The translations under genes were made by a program, and so were the position numbers. The notes under the pieces are model-generated. The model worked only from the letters and a program-made list of their open reading frames with translations, was not told the origin of the DNA and ran no database searches. A stretch of DNA of 64,000 nucleotides from Tardiphaga sp. vice304 (lineage in GTDB: Bacteria; Pseudomonadota; Alphaproteobacteria; Rhizobiales; Xanthobacteraceae): the NCBI RefSeq assembly GCF_007018905.1, contig NZ_CP041402.1:62001-126000 (forward strand), given 5' to 3'. Shown here in pieces: positions 27,974 through 37,948 of the stretch. The first letter of the stretch is position 1. Each line of letters opens with the position of its first letter.

Positions 27974-30761
27974 TTGTCGCTCCACGACAATCAACTCCAC
28001 GACACGCAATTATCACTTGCGTTATCGTCAGGCCGCGACAATCATCCCCACGCCGCGACCGCTAAATTGCCATCCTGATTGTCGCGCTTCCCATCCAGAT
28101 TGACGCGCTACACCTCCGGAGCCAAGTGCTGCACGATAACTGCGATATTGTTATGTGCGAGGCTATTGAGCCCCTTCATCGCTTGGAACGACATCGCTCT
28201 CGCACCCTTCATTTTGCCAAGGCCATCAGCGATAACGACCGCATTAGGATCACGCTCGTTGATCTCAGCCGCCAGCTCAGTGACCGACGTTGCTTTGGCA
28301 CGGTTATCGTAGGACAGCGGGATGCGGAGTGGATAGACACCGGGCAGATTGTCCAACTGAAAACGCATCAACGTCCTGTTACGCTTGCGGTATGCCGCCG
28401 AGATCATTTCGGCCACCAACGGTTCCGTGGTCAAAAACGTCCACTGGACCCGAGAGTTGAACGCCCAATCCTGCGTTCGAATAAAATACCGCTCGCCGTG
28501 TTGGCCCCTGTAAATTGACTCAGGCGAGTTTTCGTGACCGAAGGGCATAGCCTCGTAATCGACAGCGTATTGATCGAAGCCCGCCAAGTTCAGATGCCGC
28601 AGCCCGTCGTAGGTCTTAAACGTCTCGTCAGTTAAAATGTTCTTGCGGACGGCGCTTCGATATTGGCTCCTCTTTTGGACCGTCGATAAATTGCGCCATG
28701 CGCTTCCTTCGGAAGAGCGCAGGTGGTCAAACAACGCACCGGGAATGACGTGCAACAAATCGGTGGCTTCGGGATCGTCGTAAGCGACGTGTTGTAGTAA
28801 CATCTCTCTGCGCAACGCCTCATTATCTTGGGTGTCATCAAGCGACCTAAACTCCGGATGGTACCAAGTCTTTGTTAGACGTGATGTCGTCCACGTTTTC
28901 ACGGTCTGATGCGACGTGAAGATGAATGTTTTTCCAGCATCAAACCGAAGTACCCCGTCTCGCATCCACAAGTTTTGCCGCACACTTTCTAGCGTATCGT
29001 ACACGTCCTTCTTCTGATGCAGAATCGTGCGTAGCACGGAGTTGATGTCTGACGGCCGATCAAATTTATCCGCCTGTAACGGATCAACGCCGCATTGTGC
29101 ACATGCCGCCCTGTAATGCTTCCAGAACGACTGAATGACGATTGCAAAACGTGTCGGGCTGCTGAAATCTGCTGCCTTCTCTTGCGCTTGGGCGACGCTG
29201 CGGTATGCAAAGCAAAAGAACCTTTGTCGTTCGTCCGTGAAACTCATCGCCGTATCAAGAGCGTCATTGGCGAACTGCCGAGCAATATATGAACTCTTCC
29301 CGATGCCTTCGCCTGATACCACCAGCTCATCTCTGTCCAGTCCCGCCACACGTGCAAGGGCATGGTTTAAATTATTACGATAAAGCAACTTCAATTCGTC
29401 AACGGGCCGTGTTGAGACCGGGATCAGCATTGATTTGGCTGCTATCGACTCGATTTGATCCTTCATCGGCACGCCCCGCTTCAGTTTTTGCTGAAGAGTC
29501 AGGGGTTCCACCAACCCCGTGTCGTCTGGCATTTTGAGGCTTTCTGAAATGAGGCCGAACCGCAAAGCAAGGTCATTTGCGGTTTCCTGAGCCGTCAGCG
29601 ATCCGGGTAGAATGAACGTACCATCAAGAACTCCGCCTTGGATTAGCAGCCGTGAGTGGTTGCCCCGAACGACCGTTGACGGATTTAGATCGCCTTCGTG
29701 GTTCTTGAAGTTGAAAATCCATTCCCCGTTATCCTGACCAAGCGATACTGGCATGGGATAATCACGGCCCCATTCAGACCTGCACCGTTCGGTAAATTCT
29801 GGGAGCAGTTTTTGTACCACATCATCAGTGAAGAATGACGGAACATGAGAAACCAATTTGCGGCTTGATGTCGGACTGAGGGGCAGGGCGTATGACGGAT
29901 CAACAGCAAACGATCCGCTGCCTTTAGGGGCACGGACTGTCCGCAGTTTCTCAAATAGAACGATCTGCGGAACATGCTGACCGATCTCCAGCCGGAGAAG
30001 ATTCTCACTCGAATCAACGAGCCTGAGTCCCCAAGGGCCACGACGCCATTGAGAGAAATTCCGCAGTTCTTTATCGACCTCTACCTCGATGCTTGCGACC
30101 TCAGAGAAGGTTTTGGCTACCAGGTCCCAATAAATATTATGAACGTTCGCCATGAACGCCGATTGAACCGGATGATCTGCAAGCCTTTGCATCCATACAT
30201 GGTCATGGGGAACATTTAGCAGGTGGCGTGTGTCAAAGACGAAATGAAAATGTACGGACCTGTTACCGCTAAAGACAGCCGTGCATCCTCTATAATCCTT
30301 GAAAATTCGCAGGGAATCGTCCAATTTGGTGATAGTATCTCCTGGCTTCGTAAACCTGATGATCGCATCGAGTTGTTCGGGTCTTGCGCAGTCCTGTTCA
30401 ATCGTGACGACGAGAAATCCACCGTTCGTCCGCCGCAAGTTAGCTTTTGTTGCGCTGCCGATATTGAACTCGGCACTGCCTAGTTTTTCAGGCATCAGTA
30501 GCGGATTCAGGAAATAGCAATAAGCCGCCGTATCATCACCGGCACTCGATTTATCGATCAGTCTGAACGGCAGCTTCTTGGGAATTTCGACACTATCCGA
30601 CATCGCACAATAGATACCCCGGCTCTTATCGACGGCGACCGACCGCAGAAGAGAAAGCAGAGCCGATCCCTGTTCTGGGTTTTGCAATTTCGACTGATAG
30701 ATCGCTGCCATCCGGTGAGTCACTTCATGGGACAGCGGCAAGTCACGAAAGCTGATTACGC

Positions 30762-30809
30762 TCATTCTGTTGTTGCCCCTTGATTGAGCGACGATTCGGC
30801 ATTTAACAT
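30762..30809 (-). CDS. 15-aa leader peptide coupled to the primase-like gene
   Basis: An AAGGAG box is followed at normal spacing by ATG 30809 and the short frame MLNAESSLNQGATTE. Its TGA overlaps the ATG of the large protein (ATGA). The large gene has no ribosome-binding site of its own at the expected place other than sequence within this leader, so translation of the primase probably depends on termination of the leader. This is a reading of the sequence, not a known family. Confidence 0.5.
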   Translation of the reverse strand: MLNAESSLNQGATTE

Positions 30810-30824
30810 AGATGTCTCCTTGAA

Positions 30825-30845
30825 ATGATGATGATGATGATGATG
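30825..30845. repeat. (ATG)7 trinucleotide repeat
   Basis: Seven exact ATG units (CAT on the minus strand) lie 16 bp upstream of the leader peptide's start codon and so within the 5' leader of the primase-like gene. Slippage could vary the distance between promoter and ribosome-binding site. Confidence 0.85.
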
Positions 30846-31069
30846 ACTATCGGTTTGGTGCAGCTTGGGTGATTTGCGCCAGGCATCGATTGCGATGTGA
30901 GGCGACTTTGGCATCGTCCAGAAAAGACGAGCGGTGTCAGCTCCGCTAAATGCGGATACAAGAACTAGCGGTTCGGCTGATGATCAAGATACTACAGTAT
31001 ATCGGAGCATTTGTCAAGACTTTGGTTGACATTGTCCTGATGCGGGCGTTTGCGCTGGGCCGTCCACGC

Positions 31070-31216
31070 CCTGAAAATATTTTTCAGGCAGCTTGATTGG
31101 CATTATTTTGAGATACAGCGATTGTTATCAAAATAAGTGCGTTTTGGACGTTTCGTCACGTTTCTAAATATGCCTGCAAACATTGATCGAAATGCATTTT
31201 GGCTGAGCGCCAAAAT
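31070..31216. promoter_or_regulatory. Island control region with three inverted repeats
   Basis: The 539-bp gap between the divergent primase-like and integrase units (30810-31348) has no gene. It contains CCTGAAAA-TAT-TTTTCAGG (31070-31088), ATTTTGA-N16-TCAAAAT (31105-31134) and ATTTTGGC-N5-GCCAAAAT (31196-31216). The last two share the half-site ATTTTG. These are good candidates for operators or recombination accessory sites. Confidence 0.5.
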
Positions 31217-31348
31217 CGTTATTTCAAAGTTTCGTTCAGAGATCCGATTTGTTTTGAAAACAAGTTAGCCCTGTGGCACAGGCACTTCTCGCATTTCTGC
31301 CGATTGACAACTACCCCGGCTCGTTGCTTGTTGGGGCGTCGCTGAAGC

Positions 31349-31570
31349 ATGAGTCTTGCAATGTCCCGCCGAAAAAGCCGCCCGAATCAATCTAACTTCA
31401 ACTTTGCTCTCCGGTTCTTCACCGAGCAGGGCATCTCGCCACGCATAGTTTATCATCCGAACGGCTCGGTCGTGATCGAGTCGGCAGCGACACCCCTTTC
31501 ACTCAGCGCAACCGACTACGAACTCGATGCAGAACTAAAGATGTTCACGGAGAAGCATTGTGAAATTTGA
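31349..31570 (+). CDS. Small protein overlapping the integrase start
   Basis: A 73-residue basic-then-acidic protein (RRKSRPNQSNFNFALRFFTE, then GSVVIESAATPLSLSATDYE). Its last 11 bases overlap the start of the integrase gene, so the two are translationally coupled. Position and size suit an excisionase or recombination directionality factor. The sequence itself shows no clear winged helix, so that role is an inference. An ATG four codons later is an alternative start. Confidence 0.6.
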   Translation: MSLAMSRRKSRPNQSNFNFALRFFTEQGISPRIVYHPNGSVVIESAATPLSLSATDYELDAELKMFTEKHCEI

Positions 31571-32609
31571 GCTGAAGGGGATTGCGACGGTACGAGCCAA
31601 AGGCAAAACGTATCATTACGCCTGGCGTGGTGGCCCTCGCTTGCGTGGACTTCCAGGCACGCCGGAGTTTGTGGCGTCCTATAATGAGGCGGTGGAAGCA
31701 CACCGTTCACCCGACAAGAAGTGTTTTCGCTTTGTCGTGGTCAACTACAAGGCAAGTGGTGATTATAAAAAATTAGCCGATTCTACCCGTTACCGGTGGG
31801 GCAAATGGCTTGATCAGATCAGCGATCATTTCGGAGACCTACGCATAGCGCAATTTGATCGGCTAGATAAAATCCGGCCTATCATCAGAAACTGGCGCAA
31901 CAAATGGCAAGGGAAGCCACGAACTGCGGACTATGGAATGCAGGTACTTTCTCGTGTCATTGCTCACGCTGTCGATGCTGGGTTGGTTGCACGCAACCCT
32001 TGCGAGGGTATCAGACGGCTATACGAAAATGACCGCTCGGAAATTATTTGGACTGATGCTGACGTGACGCATATCCAAAGGAATTGTTCTGCGGAAATTT
32101 CCAATGCCATCGACCTTGCCAGGTACACTGGGTTGCGACTAAGCGATCTGCTTCGGCTTGCGTGGTCCCACGTTGGCGTAGATGCGATCATCATTTCAAC
32201 GGGTAAAAGCCGACATCGTCGAGAGGCAATGATCCCTCTATACAGCGAACTCCGAGACCTCCTCGCCCGTATTCCGAAACATTCGACTACGGTCCTTACG
32301 AGCAGCCGAAGACGACCATGGACCTCAAACGGTTTTGGCAGCTCGTTTAACACTGCGAAGATCGACGCTGGCCTATCTGACCGTGATCTTAATTTCAACG
32401 ACCTGAGAGGAACGGCAGCGACGAAGTTTTACATCGCCGGATTTACCATGCGTGAGATCGCAGAGACGTTGGCATGGGAGGAGGAGTCCGTCGAAAAAAT
32501 CATCCGCCGGTACGTTGGCCGGGGTGCGGCTATCAACGCTAGAATCGAGAAAATGGAGGCCAAACGGCGAACAGAACCTGCAAAACCACCGGCAAAACTG
32601 TCTCGATGA
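31560..32609 (+). CDS. Tyrosine recombinase (integrase) of the island
   Basis: A 349-residue phage-type integrase starting at GTG inside the preceding small gene. Residues 1-75 are an arm-type/AP2-like domain, 75-160 a SAM-like core-binding domain, and 165-330 the catalytic domain. Catalytic residues are Arg in YTGLRLSDLLRL, Lys in GKSRHRRE, Arg in NDLRGTAAT and Tyr in RRYVGRG. The box II histidine usually found before DLR is Asn here (FNDLRGT), and the second conserved His is not obvious. It ends 14 bp before attR, as expected for an integrase that targets this tRNA gene. Confidence 0.93.
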   Translation: MKFELKGIATVRAKGKTYHYAWRGGPRLRGLPGTPEFVASYNEAVEAHRSPDKKCFRFVVVNYKASGDYKKLADSTRYRWGKWLDQISDHFGDLRIAQFDRLDKIRPIIRNWRNKWQGKPRTADYGMQVLSRVIAHAVDAGLVARNPCEGIRRLYENDRSEIIWTDADVTHIQRNCSAEISNAIDLARYTGLRLSDLLRLAWSHVGVDAIIISTGKSRHRREAMIPLYSELRDLLARIPKHSTTVLTSSRRRPWTSNGFGSSFNTAKIDAGLSDRDLNFNDLRGTAATKFYIAGFTMREIAETLAWEEESVEKIIRRYVGRGAAINARIEKMEAKRRTEPAKPPAKLSR

Positions 32610-32622
32610 ATTTAGCTAAGTG

Positions 32623-32671
32623 CTGGAGCGGACGGAGGGAATCGAACCCTCGTATGCAGCTTGGGAAGCTG
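32623..32671. repeat. attR: 49-bp direct repeat within tRNA-Gly
   Basis: Identical to 12096-12144. It covers the 3' half of the intact tRNA-Gly gene plus one base beyond CCA. Strand exchange must take place within these 49 bp, so the tRNA stays functional in both the integrated and the excised state. Confidence 0.95.
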
Positions 32672-32697
32672 CCGTTCTACCATTGAACTACGCCCGC
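32624..32697 (-). tRNA. tRNA-Gly (anticodon CCC)
   Basis: The minus strand folds as a 74-nt tRNA: acceptor GCGGGCG / CGTCCGC, D arm GTTC-AATGGTA-GAAC, anticodon stem GCAGC / GCTGC with loop TTCCCAA (anticodon CCC), T arm GAGGG-TTCGATT-CCCTC, then discriminator T and encoded CCA. All stems pair, with one G-T wobble in the acceptor. It reads GGG codons and is the attachment site of the island. Confidence 0.97.
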
Positions 32698-32778
32698 ATC
32701 TCGCGTCCCATGATCTAGCCGAGACCGGACGATCCGCCAAGTCACTTGATGGTGGGACGGCCGCACGCGCGAAAAGAG

Positions 32779-32815
32779 CTGGATTGCTTCGTCGTAAGGG
32801 CTCCTCGCCATGACG
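32779..32815. repeat. Intergenic palindromic element, family A (right half only)
   Basis: CTGGATTGCTTCGTCG...GGGCTCCTCGCCATGACGG matches the right half of the elements at 1843-1935 and 56684-56774, with two changes. The left half is missing. It lies about 80 bp from the tRNA 5' end. Confidence 0.75.
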
Positions 32816-32910
32816 GCCGAGAGAGGGGTGGACAGCGGCAACACCGGTTAACCGGACCGCCAGATTCCAGATGACGACAGCCTTACCGATGCTCTAGCAT
32901 CGATCTTGGA

Positions 32911-33489
32911 ATGGCAGCGCGCGCATACAGTATCTTTGACACGTCGGTGGGCCGCTGCGGGATCGCATGGGGCCGGATCGGGATTGTCGGCGTGCGCCTG
33001 CCCGAAGTCCGCGAGATCGAGACACGGCGGCTGCTGCTGCTGCAGTTTCCCGAGGTCCGCGAGACCCGGCCACCGGAGGATATAGAGCAGGCCATCGAGG
33101 GCATCGCCACGCTGCTCGCCGGCACGCCCTGCGACCTCTCCGACGCACCGCTCGACATGGCCGGCGTGTCGCCATTCCATCGCCGGGTCTACGACACCGT
33201 CCGGCTGATCCCGTTCGGCCAGACCCGTACCTTTGCCGAACTGGCGGCACGGCTCGGCGCCGGCAGTGCCGTGCATGCGGTCGGCCAGGCGATCAACCGC
33301 AACCCGTTCGCCATCCTGGTGCCGTGCCACCGCACGCTGGTCACCGCCGGCCATACCTCGGGCTTCGCCGGCAATGCCGGCATCGTCACGCGGTCGCGGC
33401 TGCTCGGCATCGAGGGTGCGCTGGACGATCGCCGTCCGAACCTGTTCGACGCACTGCTGAGCGCCGCGCCGCCGCGCGCGCCGGGCTAA
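32911..33489 (+). CDS. ogt: Methylated-DNA--protein-cysteine methyltransferase
   Basis: A 192-residue suicide repair protein that removes alkyl groups from O6-alkylguanine onto its own cysteine. The active-site motif NPFAILVPCHRTL is intact, with the DNA-binding helix FHRRVYDTVRLIPFGQTRTFAELA before it. An N-terminal ribonuclease-like domain occupies residues 1-95. The ATG at 32911 follows an AT-poor 210-bp gap after the tRNA. It ends three bases before the convergent MATE gene stop. Confidence 0.93.
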   Translation: MAARAYSIFDTSVGRCGIAWGRIGIVGVRLPEVREIETRRLLLLQFPEVRETRPPEDIEQAIEGIATLLAGTPCDLSDAPLDMAGVSPFHRRVYDTVRLIPFGQTRTFAELAARLGAGSAVHAVGQAINRNPFAILVPCHRTLVTAGHTSGFAGNAGIVTRSRLLGIEGALDDRRPNLFDALLSAAPPRAPG

Positions 33490-33491
33490 CT

Positions 33492-34934
33492 TTACGACAC
33501 AACCGGGCGCACCTCGGGCAGCGGACCCGGCTTCGGCCCCCACGGCGTCAGCAGCACGCTGAGCGCGGACAGCACGCCGAGCAGCACCATCGAGGCCGCC
33601 GCCAGCCAGAACAGGCCGAGACTGCCGGCGTCGATCAACAGCAGGTACCAGCCGCCGACAGCGATGAAGACCAGCCGCGCGGTCTGCGCCAGCACCGGGC
33701 CGAGCACTTTTGCGGCGCCCTGCGAGGAGAAGTAGGTTGCGGTCGCCAGGCCGATGAAGGCGTACATCGGCGCGGCAATGGCGAGATATTGCTGGCTGGC
33801 GGCGCGGACGGCGGCGTCGCGCGTGAACAAATTGACCCAGAGGTCCGGAAAGATCGCGATCAGCGTGCCGAGGCCGCCGACGGCGGCGAACGAGATCGCC
33901 GCCGCGGTCCAGGCGACGCGGCGCGCGCGGGCCACGCGACCGGCGCCGATCGCCATGCCGATCATCGGCACCGACGCGACACCGACCGCGAAGGCCAGCG
34001 TCACCAGCAGAAATTCCAGTCGCGCGCCGACGCCGTAGCCGGCCAGCACCTCGGTGCCGTAGCGCGCCAGCATGTGGGTGAAGATCGTGATCGTCAGCAC
34101 CGACTGCAGCGGCGAGAAGCAGGCGATGGCGCCGACTTTCAGGATGTCGAAGAACATGCCGCGCTGGATGCGGAAGCCCGCGAGCTGCGGCCGCACCCGC
34201 GCGCGGCCGGAGAACACGTACCAGCCCATGATGACGGCGCCGATGCTGTAGGCGATCAGCGAGCCCGCGGCGACGCCCGGCATGCCGAACGACGGCACCG
34301 GTCCGAGGCCGAGACCCAGCACGCCGCCGAGGATGATCTGCAGCACTGCGGAGTTCAGCGTGATGGCCGAGGGCAGCTTCATGTTGCCGGTGCCGCGCAG
34401 GATGGCGGCAAAGGTATTCATCAGCCACGGGATCACGCCGCCGGCAAAGAAGATCGCGATATAGCCCGCGGCCTGCGACAGCACCTGCCCGCGACCGCCG
34501 AGCAGCTCCAGCAACGTCGTGCCAAAGGTGAGCATGCCGACGGTGAAGACCAGGCCAAGGCTGATTCCGATCAGCAGCGCATGCGCCGCCAGCGTCGAGG
34601 CCCGGTCACGGTCGCCAGCGCCCAGCGCGCGCGCAATCGCCGACGATACGCCGCCGCCCATCGCGCCGCCGGACATCGTCATGGTCAGGATCACGAACGG
34701 AAATACCAGCGCCATCGCGGCCAGCGCCTCGGTGCCGAGACGGCCGATATAGGAGGTCTCGGCGATCACCACGAGCGTGCCGGCCGACAGCGCCACGACA
34801 TTAGGCCATGACAGACGCAGCAAGGTCGGCAGGATCGCGTGACCGAGCAGCGGATTTCTGGCAGGCGCCGCGAGGTCTGACAACGGCGCTTCAGCGCCCG
34901 GCACGGCCAAACCGGCAACGGCGATCTCGGACAT
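33492..34934 (-). CDS. MATE family efflux transporter
   Basis: A 480-residue protein with about 12 membrane helices and the repeated MATE halves: RLSWPNVVALSAGTLVVIAE in the first, GAIACFSPLQSVLTITIFT opening the second. Conserved RALGAGDRDRA and AIGAGRVARARR loops mark the ends of helices 3 and 9. It is a different subgroup from the MATE protein at 525-1838. The start at ATG 34934 gives a 30-residue cytoplasmic head; the open frame further upstream is unlikely. Confidence 0.9.
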   Translation of the reverse strand: MSEIAVAGLAVPGAEAPLSDLAAPARNPLLGHAILPTLLRLSWPNVVALSAGTLVVIAETSYIGRLGTEALAAMALVFPFVILTMTMSGGAMGGGVSSAIARALGAGDRDRASTLAAHALLIGISLGLVFTVGMLTFGTTLLELLGGRGQVLSQAAGYIAIFFAGGVIPWLMNTFAAILRGTGNMKLPSAITLNSAVLQIILGGVLGLGLGPVPSFGMPGVAAGSLIAYSIGAVIMGWYVFSGRARVRPQLAGFRIQRGMFFDILKVGAIACFSPLQSVLTITIFTHMLARYGTEVLAGYGVGARLEFLLVTLAFAVGVASVPMIGMAIGAGRVARARRVAWTAAAISFAAVGGLGTLIAIFPDLWVNLFTRDAAVRAASQQYLAIAAPMYAFIGLATATYFSSQGAAKVLGPVLAQTARLVFIAVGGWYLLLIDAGSLGLFWLAAASMVLLGVLSALSVLLTPWGPKPGPLPEVRPVVS

Positions 34935-35142
34935 GCGTTTCCCCGTGCGACCCGCGCTTGACGGCCGAGCGCACCTGTTCCTAGCATCGATCGGGACCGA
35001 TGCCATGCCTGCGCCGCGCATGGGCCGGCCGCGACCAGCGCATTCCGCGCGCCGACAGAATTCTGGCTCACGCCAAGTTCATGATGCGATCTGAACGATC
35101 TCGCAGGTGCCGCATTTTCTCAGCGCGATCAGAGGGAACCCG

Positions 35143-36480
35143 ATGCGCAACAAATACGTTCTATCCGCCTGTCTGGTCGCTCTGGCGCTGCCGTTGGCGG
35201 CCTGCGAGCAAGCCACCCAGACGGCTGGCGAGGATTTTGGCGCTGCGCCAAAACTCGTCGAACCGGTCAAGTCGCTGGTCCCGACGGTCAGTATCGCCAC
35301 CGCAACCGGCTGGCCGCAGGGCGCCAAGCCTGCCGCCGCCAGCGGGATGACCGTCAACGCCTTCGCCACCGGGCTCGATCATCCCCGCACGCTCTACACG
35401 CTACCGAATGGCGACGTGCTGGTCACGGAGACCAACGCGCCGCCGAAGCCGGCGGGCAGCATGAGCATCAAAGGCTGGGTGGCAGGGATGATCATGAAGC
35501 GCGCCGGCGCCGGCGTGCCCAGCGCCAACCGCATCTCGCTGTTGCGCGACACCGATGGCGACGGCGTGGCAGAAACCAAAACGGCATTTCTCGAAGGTTT
35601 GAATTCGCCGTTCGGCATGGCGCTGGTTGGCGATGAGTTCTTCGTCGCCAACGCCGACGCGGTCGTGAAATTCCCATACAAGACGGGCGACACCAGGATC
35701 CCCGCGCCAGCCGTAAAGGTCGCCGACCTGCCGGGCGGCCCGCTCAACCACCACTGGACCAAGGACCTCATCGCCAGCCCGGACGGCCGCAAGCTCTATG
35801 CCACCGTCGGCTCCAACAGCAATGTTGCGGAAAACGGCATGGAGGCGGAGAAGGACCGCGCCGGCATTCTGGAGATCGACCGCGTTACCGGCCAATCGCG
35901 CGTGTTCGCCTCCGGCTTGCGCAATCCGAACGGTCCCGCCTGGCAGCCGCAGACCGGCGAATTATGGGTCGTCGTCAACGAGCGTGACGAGATCGGCAGC
36001 GACATGGTGCCGGACTACATGACTTCGGTGAAGGATGGCGGATTCTACGGCTGGCCCTATAGCTGGTATGGCCAGCACGTCGATGTCCGCGTCAAGGAGC
36101 AGCGACCCGATCTGGTCGCCAAGGCGATCGTGCCGGACTATGCGCTGGGCGCGCATACCGCGTCTCTGGGCCTGGCGTTCAACACCAGCGACATCTTTCC
36201 CGCCAGCATGAAGAACGGCGCCTTCATCGGCCAGCACGGCTCATGGAATCGCAAGCCGCGCAGCGGCTACAAGGTGATCTTCGTGCCGTTCGAAAACGGC
36301 AAGCCTGCCGGCAAGCCGCAGGACGTGCTGACCGGCTTCGTCAATAAAGAGGGCGAGGCGCAGGGCCGCCCGGTCGGCCTCAGGCTCGACGGCAAGGGCG
36401 CGCTGCTGGTCGCTGACGACGTCGGCAATGTGGTGTGGCGGGTGACGCCGACAGCCGCCAAAGCGGCGTCGGCGGAGTAA
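35143..36480 (+). CDS. PQQ-dependent sugar/sorbosone dehydrogenase-type lipoprotein
   Basis: A 445-residue protein with a lipoprotein signal ([14 protein letters not shown]; lipobox LAAC), so it is probably membrane-anchored in the periplasm. The rest is a six-bladed beta-propeller of the soluble glucose / L-sorbosone dehydrogenase family: [73 protein letters not shown] and [21 protein letters not shown]. The conserved His-Trp and GSWNR residues around the PQQ site are present. Substrate unknown. AGAGGGAA precedes the ATG. An intrinsic terminator follows. Confidence 0.9.
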   Translation: MRNKYVLSACLVALALPLAACEQATQTAGEDFGAAPKLVEPVKSLVPTVSIATATGWPQGAKPAAASGMTVNAFATGLDHPRTLYTLPNGDVLVTETNAPPKPAGSMSIKGWVAGMIMKRAGAGVPSANRISLLRDTDGDGVAETKTAFLEGLNSPFGMALVGDEFFVANADAVVKFPYKTGDTRIPAPAVKVADLPGGPLNHHWTKDLIASPDGRKLYATVGSNSNVAENGMEAEKDRAGILEIDRVTGQSRVFASGLRNPNGPAWQPQTGELWVVVNERDEIGSDMVPDYMTSVKDGGFYGWPYSWYGQHVDVRVKEQRPDLVAKAIVPDYALGAHTASLGLAFNTSDIFPASMKNGAFIGQHGSWNRKPRSGYKVIFVPFENGKPAGKPQDVLTGFVNKEGEAQGRPVGLRLDGKGALLVADDVGNVVWRVTPTAAKAASAE

Positions 36481-36504
36481 AGCATCAAGGCTCGACATCC
36501 ATCG

Positions 36505-36533
36505 AGGCCCTTCACGTTCTGGAGGGCCTTTTT
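36505..36533 (+). terminator. Intrinsic terminator after the PQQ dehydrogenase gene
   Basis: Arms AGGCCCT / AGGGCCT with an 11-nt loop, followed by five T, 25 bp after the stop codon. Confidence 0.9.
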
Positions 36534-36604
36534 GCACCCGGCAGCTCGCTGTATGCTGCCGGGGACGACATCGTGCCATCGCAAGGCGAATATCAGGAGT
36601 TGAC

Positions 36605-37459
36605 GTGCGTCTTTTCGTGTTCGGACTTGGCTACAGCGTGCAGCATTTCATCGATCGTCACGCACAGCGTTTCACGACGATTTCGGGCACGGTTCGGACG
36701 GCGGAAAAGCGGGATGCGCTGCGCGGCTCACGCTGCACGCCGCTGCTGTTCAGCGGCGACCATGCCGATCCGGCCATTGCCGAACACCTCGCCGCTGCCG
36801 ATGCTCTACTGGTTTCCGTGCCGCCCGGCGCATCCGGCGACCCGGTGCTTGCCGCCTACGGCCCGCAGATTGCAGCAAGCAGCTTGCAACGGGTCGTCTA
36901 TCTCTCGACTATCGGCGTCTATGCCGACCATGGCGGCGACTGGATCGACGAGAGCGCGGCGATGTCCGGCGACGGGCGGCGGCGGCAGCGGATCGACGCC
37001 GAGGCGGCGTGGCTGGCTCAGCCGGGCGCACCAACCACGTCGCTGCGGCTCGCCGGCATCTACGGTCCCGGCCGCAATGCGCTGCTCAACCTCAAGGCCG
37101 GCACCGCGCGGCGCATCGTCAAGCCCGGCCAGGTGTTCAACCGCATTCATGTCGAGGATATTGCGCGCGCCATCGATGCGGCGTTCGCGAAGGATCAGGC
37201 CGGGATCTGGAACGTCTGCGACGACCAGCCGGGCCCGCCGCAGGATGTCATTGCCTATGCTGCCGAGCTGATGGGGATTGTTCCGCCGCCGGGACTGGCG
37301 TTCGACGACGCGGAGATGAGCCCGATGGCGCGCAGCTTCTACGCCACCAATAACCGGGTCTCGAATATCAGGATGAAGCAGGAGCTGGGCGTGGAACTCG
37401 CCTTTCCGAGCTATCGCGATGGACTGGCAGCGCTATGGCACGACGGAGAAGGCCGATAA
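36605..37459 (+). CDS. SDR-family NAD(P)-dependent oxidoreductase/epimerase (YeeZ-like)
   Basis: A 284-residue extended SDR-type protein. The nucleotide-binding loop at the N-terminus is the atypical FVFGLGYSVQ. The segment VVYLSTIGVYADHGGDWIDE carries the S/T and Y positions of atypical epimerases, and RLAGIYGPGRNAL is the family hallmark. Members resemble nucleoside-diphosphate-sugar epimerases; the physiological substrate is unknown. Translation begins at GTG 36605 after an AGGAG box at 36595. Confidence 0.85.
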   Translation: MRLFVFGLGYSVQHFIDRHAQRFTTISGTVRTAEKRDALRGSRCTPLLFSGDHADPAIAEHLAAADALLVSVPPGASGDPVLAAYGPQIAASSLQRVVYLSTIGVYADHGGDWIDESAAMSGDGRRRQRIDAEAAWLAQPGAPTTSLRLAGIYGPGRNALLNLKAGTARRIVKPGQVFNRIHVEDIARAIDAAFAKDQAGIWNVCDDQPGPPQDVIAYAAELMGIVPPPGLAFDDAEMSPMARSFYATNNRVSNIRMKQELGVELAFPSYRDGLAALWHDGEGR

Positions 37460-37527
37460 GCGCCTCATAACGCAAACGCGGCGAACCTTTCGGTCCGCCG
37501 CGTTTCAGATCGCACAATAAGCGAAGC

Positions 37528-37770
37528 TTACTTCTCTTGTTCCATGGTCACGGCCACATCGGCATTGGCGGACAGGCGGACCTTGTCGCCCTCGACCTCG
37601 GCCACCAGGCTGCCGTCGATGAAGTGATGATGACCCTTGTGGTGGCCTTCGCCGCTGTCCTTCCTGGTCAGCTTGATGCGGCCGCCCTCGAAATGATCCA
37701 CGGTGCCGACGTGAACGCCGTCGGCGCCGATTACTTCCATGTGCTCTTTGATGCCTGCGGTGCCGGTCAT
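37528..37770 (-). CDS. DUF2171 domain protein
   Basis: An 80-residue protein with the DUF2171 pattern: IKEHMEVIGADGVHVGTVDH, then GGRIKLTRKDS and a histidine-rich GHHKGHHHFIDGSLV. The family is related to PRC-barrel-like small beta proteins and is common in Hyphomicrobiales. The function is unknown. The histidine cluster could bind metal, but this is not shown. Confidence 0.85.
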   Translation of the reverse strand: MTGTAGIKEHMEVIGADGVHVGTVDHFEGGRIKLTRKDSGEGHHKGHHHFIDGSLVAEVEGDKVRLSANADVAVTMEQEK

Positions 37771-37948
37771 ATCGAATTCCTTGAATGAGGTTGTGCGGGT
37801 GTAACGCGCGAGACCGGTCGCGGTTCAAATTAAAATGGAACCGGTCCACACACTCTCAAGGACGAAGCAAAATTGGAGCGCGGTTTGCCCTCATGTTTCG
37901 ATGACATCGGGCCTGACGGTGGCAAAGCGGTCGGCAAGCACCCGGCGG

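Noticed and set aside
32967..34811. 614-codon plus frame over ogt and the MATE gene
   Set aside because: Low-complexity Arg/His/Gln shadow of the minus-strand MATE transporter.
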